Shown here piece by piece: positions 60,872-64,000 of a DNA stretch of 64,000 bases (its first letter is position 1; each line of letters opens with the position of its first letter). The DNA is from Chthonomonas sp. GTDB lineage: Bacteria > Armatimonadota > Fimbriimonadia > Fimbriimonadales > Fimbriimonadaceae. Below the pieces are notes generated by a model that was not told the DNA's origin, searched no databases, and saw only the letters and a list, made by a program, of their open reading frames with translations. The stretch lies in contig JAEURR010000006.1 in assembly GCA_016788115.1 (NCBI GenBank), positions 372,001 to 436,000 of the forward strand, in the 5' to 3' direction. The position numbers and the translations under genes were made by a program.

Positions 60872-61336
60872 GTGCGTACCTACACACTCAACCGCGAAGT
60901 TGTTGTCCCCGCGCCCCTCGATGAAGTGTTTGAGTTCTTCTCGAACGCCGACAACCTAGAGAAGCTCACCCCCGCCTCTCTCCGGTTCAAGATTCTGACC
61001 AACCGGCCGATCGAAATGAAGCCGGGCGCACTGATCGAGTACCAGTTGCGGCTATTGGGCGTCCCGTTCCGCTGGTTGACCGAGATCACCGTGTGGGAGC
61101 CCGGAATTCGGTTCATCGACGTGCAAAGGAAGGGGCCCTACCTGCTCTGGGAGCATGAGCATGGCTTTCGGGCAAAGGGTTCGTCCACAGTGGTCACCGA
61201 TTCGCTACGCTACGCCGTGCCGGGTGGACCGCTCGCGCCCATGTTCACTCGGCTATTTGTCCGCGGACAAGTAGAACGGATTTTCGAGTATCGATCGCGG
61301 GCGATCGCCCAGTTGTTCGGGAGTGAAAATCCCTGA
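60872..61336 (+). CDS. SRPBCC-fold (START-like) protein
   Basis: About 154 aa. The pattern NREVVVPAPLDEVFEFFSNADNLEKLTP, LRFKILTNRPIEMKPGALIEYQLRLLGVPFRWLTEI, FIDVQRKGPYLLWEHEHGF (in pieces) is the cyclase/dehydrase branch of the SRPBCC fold, which binds hydrophobic ligands. The frame is open back into tRNA-Val, so the start is uncertain: GTG at 60872 gives the best-looking N-terminus (MRTYTLNREV); GTG at 60836 is an alternative. Neither has a good Shine-Dalgarno. Ligand unknown. The gap 61337-61514 shows no gene. Confidence 0.82.
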   Translation: MRTYTLNREVVVPAPLDEVFEFFSNADNLEKLTPASLRFKILTNRPIEMKPGALIEYQLRLLGVPFRWLTEITVWEPGIRFIDVQRKGPYLLWEHEHGFRAKGSSTVVTDSLRYAVPGGPLAPMFTRLFVRGQVERIFEYRSRAIAQLFGSENP

Positions 61337-61500
61337 ACTCCGGGCACTCTCGCACAATCGACGAGCCAGGATCATCGTATCGCTATCGTGCCGCGTTCAC
61401 GCTCGGAGGCTGCACGAAGCGAAGTGAATTGTCGCTTCCTGGCACGCGCTTTCCATCGGCATCGAGCTAGGTAGCGGTTCGGACATCAAGTTCGTGGGCG

Positions 61501-61506
61501 TACACT
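61501..61506 (+). promoter_or_regulatory. Leaderless-type -10 (TACACT, 8 nt to ATG) for dus
   Basis: TACACT lies 8 nt before the ATG at 61515, with no Shine-Dalgarno. The spacing is at the long end of the pattern. Confidence 0.4.
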
Positions 61507-61514
61507 AGCCTTGC

Positions 61515-62516
61515 ATGCTCGACGCCAATCGGCCCGCATTGATCCTCGCACCCATGGAGGGCGTCACCGACGCTCCCATGCGCGAGTTCATGGGCGAGCT
61601 CGGCGCGTTCAGCTACTGTGTCTCCGAGTTCATCCGCGTGAGTGGCACGGCCCTCGATGCCAAGGCGTTCCTACGCCACGTCCCCGAACTCAGCACAGGC
61701 GCACGAACCGGTTCGGGGCTGCCTGTCCAAGTCCAGATTCTGGGCGGTGATCCCGATCGGATGGCTCGGTCGGCCATGGCTGCCGTGGAAGCCGGTGCGA
61801 CCGCCATCGATGTCAACTTCGGATGCCCCGCCAAAACCGTGAACCGCAACGACGGCGGCGCGAGCCTCCTGCGCCACCCCGAGCGCATTCAGGAGATCGT
61901 CGCCCGCATCCGCGCTGCAGTCCCCAAGGCCATCCCCGTCTCGGCCAAACTCCGGCTCGGCTGGAAGTCCATTGACGACGTCCACGAGAATGCGCGGCGT
62001 GCGGTCTTGGGCGGGGCAAGCTGGATCACCCTGCACGCGCGGACGCGCATGCAGGGTTACACGCCGCCGGTCTTTTGGCCGCACGTCGGCGAAGTCCGTT
62101 GCGCCGTGCCCGTCCCCGTGGTCGCCAATGGCGACATCTGGAGCCCCGACGATTTCCGTCGTTGCCAAGCAGAGACTGGGTGCATCCACTTCATGATCGG
62201 CCGCGGAGCACTCGCCAACCCTGCTCTACCCGGCCAAATTGCGGCGGAACTTGGGCTCGCACTCAAGCCCTCTGCCCCCGATTGGCTCGGTTGCTTCGAG
62301 CGCTTCGTCACGATCTCGCGCGCTCAAGGGCTCGAGCATGAGAAGCACCTCGTGATGCGGCTCAAGCAATGGATGAAGCTCGCCCACCATCACGGCGACT
62401 TCCCCGCTTTCGACCGGCTGAAGCTCGCGGCCACCGTCGAAGAGATCCTCGACCGCCTCGACCGCGGAACTAGCGATTGCCGACCCGATCCACAAACTCG
62501 AGTAGCGGCCCCGTGA
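61515..62516 (+). CDS. tRNA-dihydrouridine synthase (DusC-like)
   Basis: A 333-aa FMN enzyme that reduces uridine in the tRNA D-loop. Catalytic C104 is in DVNFGCPAKTVNRNDGGASLL, which resembles DusC-type proteins; APMEGVTDAPMREF, VSAKLRLGW and MIGRGALANPALPGQI are further family text. Length is a little above DusC because of a C-terminal extension (DRGTSDCRPDPQTRVAAP). The stop lies inside the 3' end of the convergent hydrolase gene: they overlap by 47 nt. Confidence 0.93.
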   Translation: MLDANRPALILAPMEGVTDAPMREFMGELGAFSYCVSEFIRVSGTALDAKAFLRHVPELSTGARTGSGLPVQVQILGGDPDRMARSAMAAVEAGATAIDVNFGCPAKTVNRNDGGASLLRHPERIQEIVARIRAAVPKAIPVSAKLRLGWKSIDDVHENARRAVLGGASWITLHARTRMQGYTPPVFWPHVGEVRCAVPVPVVANGDIWSPDDFRRCQAETGCIHFMIGRGALANPALPGQIAAELGLALKPSAPDWLGCFERFVTISRAQGLEHEKHLVMRLKQWMKLAHHHGDFPAFDRLKLAATVEEILDRLDRGTSDCRPDPQTRVAAP

Positions 62517-63366
62517 ACGCCTTGGGCTGCTCCAACCATGGGAAATGGCCCGCCTTGTGGATCAACACGACTTTGGCCTGGGGCAGCATCTCCTTGATCT
62601 GGAACGGTGCGCTCGCGCCGCACGGATCCTGACGACCCTGCAGCAATAGGGTCGGCCCGCGATACCGCTTCATCGCCCGCGGGAGATCCTGCATGAACCC
62701 CGAGCCAGGCAAGATGTCCGCGAATAAGCTGAACATCACCTCGGGCTTGAACTCGTTCGAGTCCCACTTGTCGCGCAGCTTGCGGCCAAGCTCAAGGTCG
62801 TAAAAGTAGTAAGGAATGTAGACCCACAGCAGCTTGCGCGTCGACTCGATCGGAGTCGAATCCGCTTCTTGTTCTAGCTCGGCGATCTTCGCTGCGTCTT
62901 CGGTCGTCAGGCGCATGCGGAGGTGGGTGTCTAGCGTCGGACCAAACTCGTCGTTCGGCTCAGGATTGCTTGCCAGCACCAGTCCGCTGACTCGTTCCGG
63001 ATGTTGAGAAGCGTAGGTCATCCCCACAAAGGTGCCCCAACTTTGACCAAAGACGATCCACTTCTTGAGGCCGAGGTGCTCGCGGAGCGCCTCCAGGTCC
63101 TCGATCGTGGCTTTCAGACTGAGACTGAGCTGCTTGCCACTTTTGGATCGGCTGCCGCCGGTACCGAGTTGGTCGAAGAGTATGGTCGTTGTTTTGTGCC
63201 GGATCTGCGCTGCGAGCGGCTCAAGCGTCGACCCCGGAAAGCCCGGACCGCCCACGATCATGACCATCGCGGGCCCCTTCCCGTCCATCGCGTAGTGGAT
63301 CGTGTAGATCCCTCGGTCGACGTCGCCCGGTGCGACCAATGCCAAAGCCAACATTGCAGCAAGCAT
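62470..63366 (-). CDS. Exported alpha/beta hydrolase, proline-iminopeptidase-like
   Basis: A 298-aa serine hydrolase with a short signal-like N-terminus (MLAAMLALALVAPGD). The nucleophile elbow is GQSWGT with S109; the acid is in LLQGRQDPCGA and the His in IHKAGHFPWLEQP. HHGGPG of iminopeptidases reads VGGPGFPGS, and FDQLGTGGS recalls the family's DQRGxGxS. Substrate unknown; a peptidase or lactonase is possible. TATCCT lies 6 nt before the ATG, a leaderless-type start. It overlaps dus by 47 nt tail to tail. Confidence 0.9.
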   Translation of the reverse strand: MLAAMLALALVAPGDVDRGIYTIHYAMDGKGPAMVMIVGGPGFPGSTLEPLAAQIRHKTTTILFDQLGTGGSRSKSGKQLSLSLKATIEDLEALREHLGLKKWIVFGQSWGTFVGMTYASQHPERVSGLVLASNPEPNDEFGPTLDTHLRMRLTTEDAAKIAELEQEADSTPIESTRKLLWVYIPYYFYDLELGRKLRDKWDSNEFKPEVMFSLFADILPGSGFMQDLPRAMKRYRGPTLLLQGRQDPCGASAPFQIKEMLPQAKVVLIHKAGHFPWLEQPKAFTGPLLEFVDRVGNR

Positions 63367-63372
63367 GGTCGG

Positions 63373-63378
63373 AGGATA
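63373..63378 (-). promoter_or_regulatory. Leaderless-type -10 (TATCCT, 6 nt to ATG) for the hydrolase
   Basis: TATCCT on the minus strand is followed by CCGACC and then the ATG at 63366. No Shine-Dalgarno. Confidence 0.55.
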
Positions 63379-63412
63379 CGCGAAACGGGAGCGAACTCGT
63401 TCCCGAGTGATC

Positions 63413-63486
<74 letters not shown>

Positions 63487-63533
63487 TTGGGGAAAGTAGA
63501 TTTTACCTCAGCCCCCACAGGACCCGTTCAAGG

Positions 63534-63539
63534 TACCCT
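63534..63539 (+). promoter_or_regulatory. Leaderless-type -10 (TACCCT, 7 nt to ATG)
   Basis: TACCCT lies 7 nt before the ATG at 63547 of the polysaccharide-export gene. No Shine-Dalgarno is seen. Confidence 0.45.
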
Positions 63540-63546
63540 CGCGATT

Positions 63547-64000
63547 ATGCGGTGGCTCGTCCTCTGTCTCGCTCTCATGGTTTCTGCGATCGGATTGGCT
63601 GCGCCCAATGCGCCCGTTCTGCCCGAAGCACGGGCCAAAATTGGGGATGTCCTAGCGGTCAAGGTGATCGGCCATCCAGAGTTTTCGGGCCAGTTTCCAG
63701 TGCTCAGCGATGGCAGCATCTCGGGGACAGGTTTTGGCCGGGTGCTCGCGCACCGCAAGACGCTCAAGGAGATCCAACAGTCAGTCAAGTCCGGGCTCCA
63801 GGGCCGTCTGAAGACCCCCTACGTCGATGTCGCTTTCTTCACCCAGCGCCCCGATGTCGTCTACATCCTGAGCATCGGCGGAAACCTCCCAGGCACCACC
63901 ACCGCGATTCCGGCGGGAATGGGCAGCAACCAGACCGTGGGCGGCGTCGTCCCGCTCATGCCGTTCGCCACTCTGCGCATGGTGCTGGCAGGCATCCCGC
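63547..64000 (+). CDS. Polysaccharide export protein, Wza/GumB-like (5' part only)
   Basis: The first 151 residues of an exported protein: a signal peptide (WLVLCLALMVSAIGLAA) and a poly-export domain with ARAKIGDVLAVKVIGHPEFS, FPVLSDGSISGTGFGRV, KTLKEIQQSVKSGLQ and TPYVDVAFFTQRPDVVYILS. This family forms the outer-membrane channel or its periplasmic ring for capsule or exopolysaccharide. The frame is open at the right edge of the window, so total length and SLBB domains are not seen. A proline/glycine-rich stretch (NLPGTTTAIPAGMG) follows at about residue 118. Confidence 0.85.
   Translation, partial: MRWLVLCLALMVSAIGLAAPNAPVLPEARAKIGDVLAVKVIGHPEFSGQFPVLSDGSISGTGFGRVLAHRKTLKEIQQSVKSGLQGRLKTPYVDVAFFTQRPDVVYILSIGGNLPGTTTAIPAGMGSNQTVGGVVPLMPFATLRMVLAGIP

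Overview
The window looks like an ordinary chromosome segment of a Gram-negative-type (diderm), flagellated bacterium with moderately high GC. The best fit is the phylum Armatimonadota, close to Fimbriimonadia. That placement is inferred from gene style, not from a marker-gene tree: three DUF1559 prepilin-like proteins with an almost invariant N-terminus, a DUF1800 protein, secreted proteins ending in dockerin-like repeats, and TolC/MlaE-type envelope genes. I see no prophage, insertion sequence or CRISPR array.

Layout. 1-3.8 kb: mutL (cut by the left edge), a DUF1800 protein, a 64-aa protein and a Fur-family regulator. 3.8-8.3 kb: rpsR and three tandem secreted proteins that share a C-terminal dockerin-like module. 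8.4-11.2 kb: atpD-atpC without the rest of the ATP synthase operon, and an MlaE-type permease. 11.2-18.6 kb: a compact flagellar operon (flgB-flgC-fliE-fliF-fliG-fliH-fliI-fliJ, a lytic transglycosylase and a MotE-like protein). 18.9-21.7 kb: a DEAD-box RNA helicase with a repetitive tail and an M29 aminopeptidase. 21.8-26.0 kb: the distal ribosomal operon rpmJ-rpsM-rpsK-rpoA-rplQ-truA-rplM-rpsI, lacking rpsD and infA. 26-33 kb: a NodB-like protein, pgk, two pilin loci, tRNA-Arg, an RtcA-like protein next to a cysteine-rich membrane protein, and efp. 33-39 kb: lgt and a TolC/HlyD/MacB-like export operon. 39-49 kb: DUF454, a large GH13 amylase, a third pilin locus, pyrE, a cyclophilin, gltX and hisD. 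49-64 kb: a nitrilase, an AddA/AddB-like pair, an NHL lipoprotein, ribF, small lipoproteins, a response regulator in an operon with an uncharacterised protein, two tRNAs, dus, a hydrolase and the start of a polysaccharide-export gene.

The most notable observations are these. (1) About a dozen genes have a -10-like TANNNT hexamer exactly 6-8 nt before the start codon and no Shine-Dalgarno sequence, which points to common leaderless transcription. (2) The RtcA-like protein has lost the nucleophilic histidine and other conserved residues, and is directly preceded by a six-helix membrane protein carrying eight clustered cysteines. (3) The AddB-like protein keeps its iron-staple cysteines but its nuclease motifs are gone, and the AddA-like partner has no nuclease domain. 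(4) The three dockerin-like proteins carry a distinctive FFDYL repeat. (5) Long hairpins sit between atpD and atpC and between rpsK and rpoA.

No stretch longer than 300 bases is without a gene; the longest gap is 18640-18920. Coordinates, motifs and hairpins were read by eye, and family assignments rest on motif recognition without a database search.
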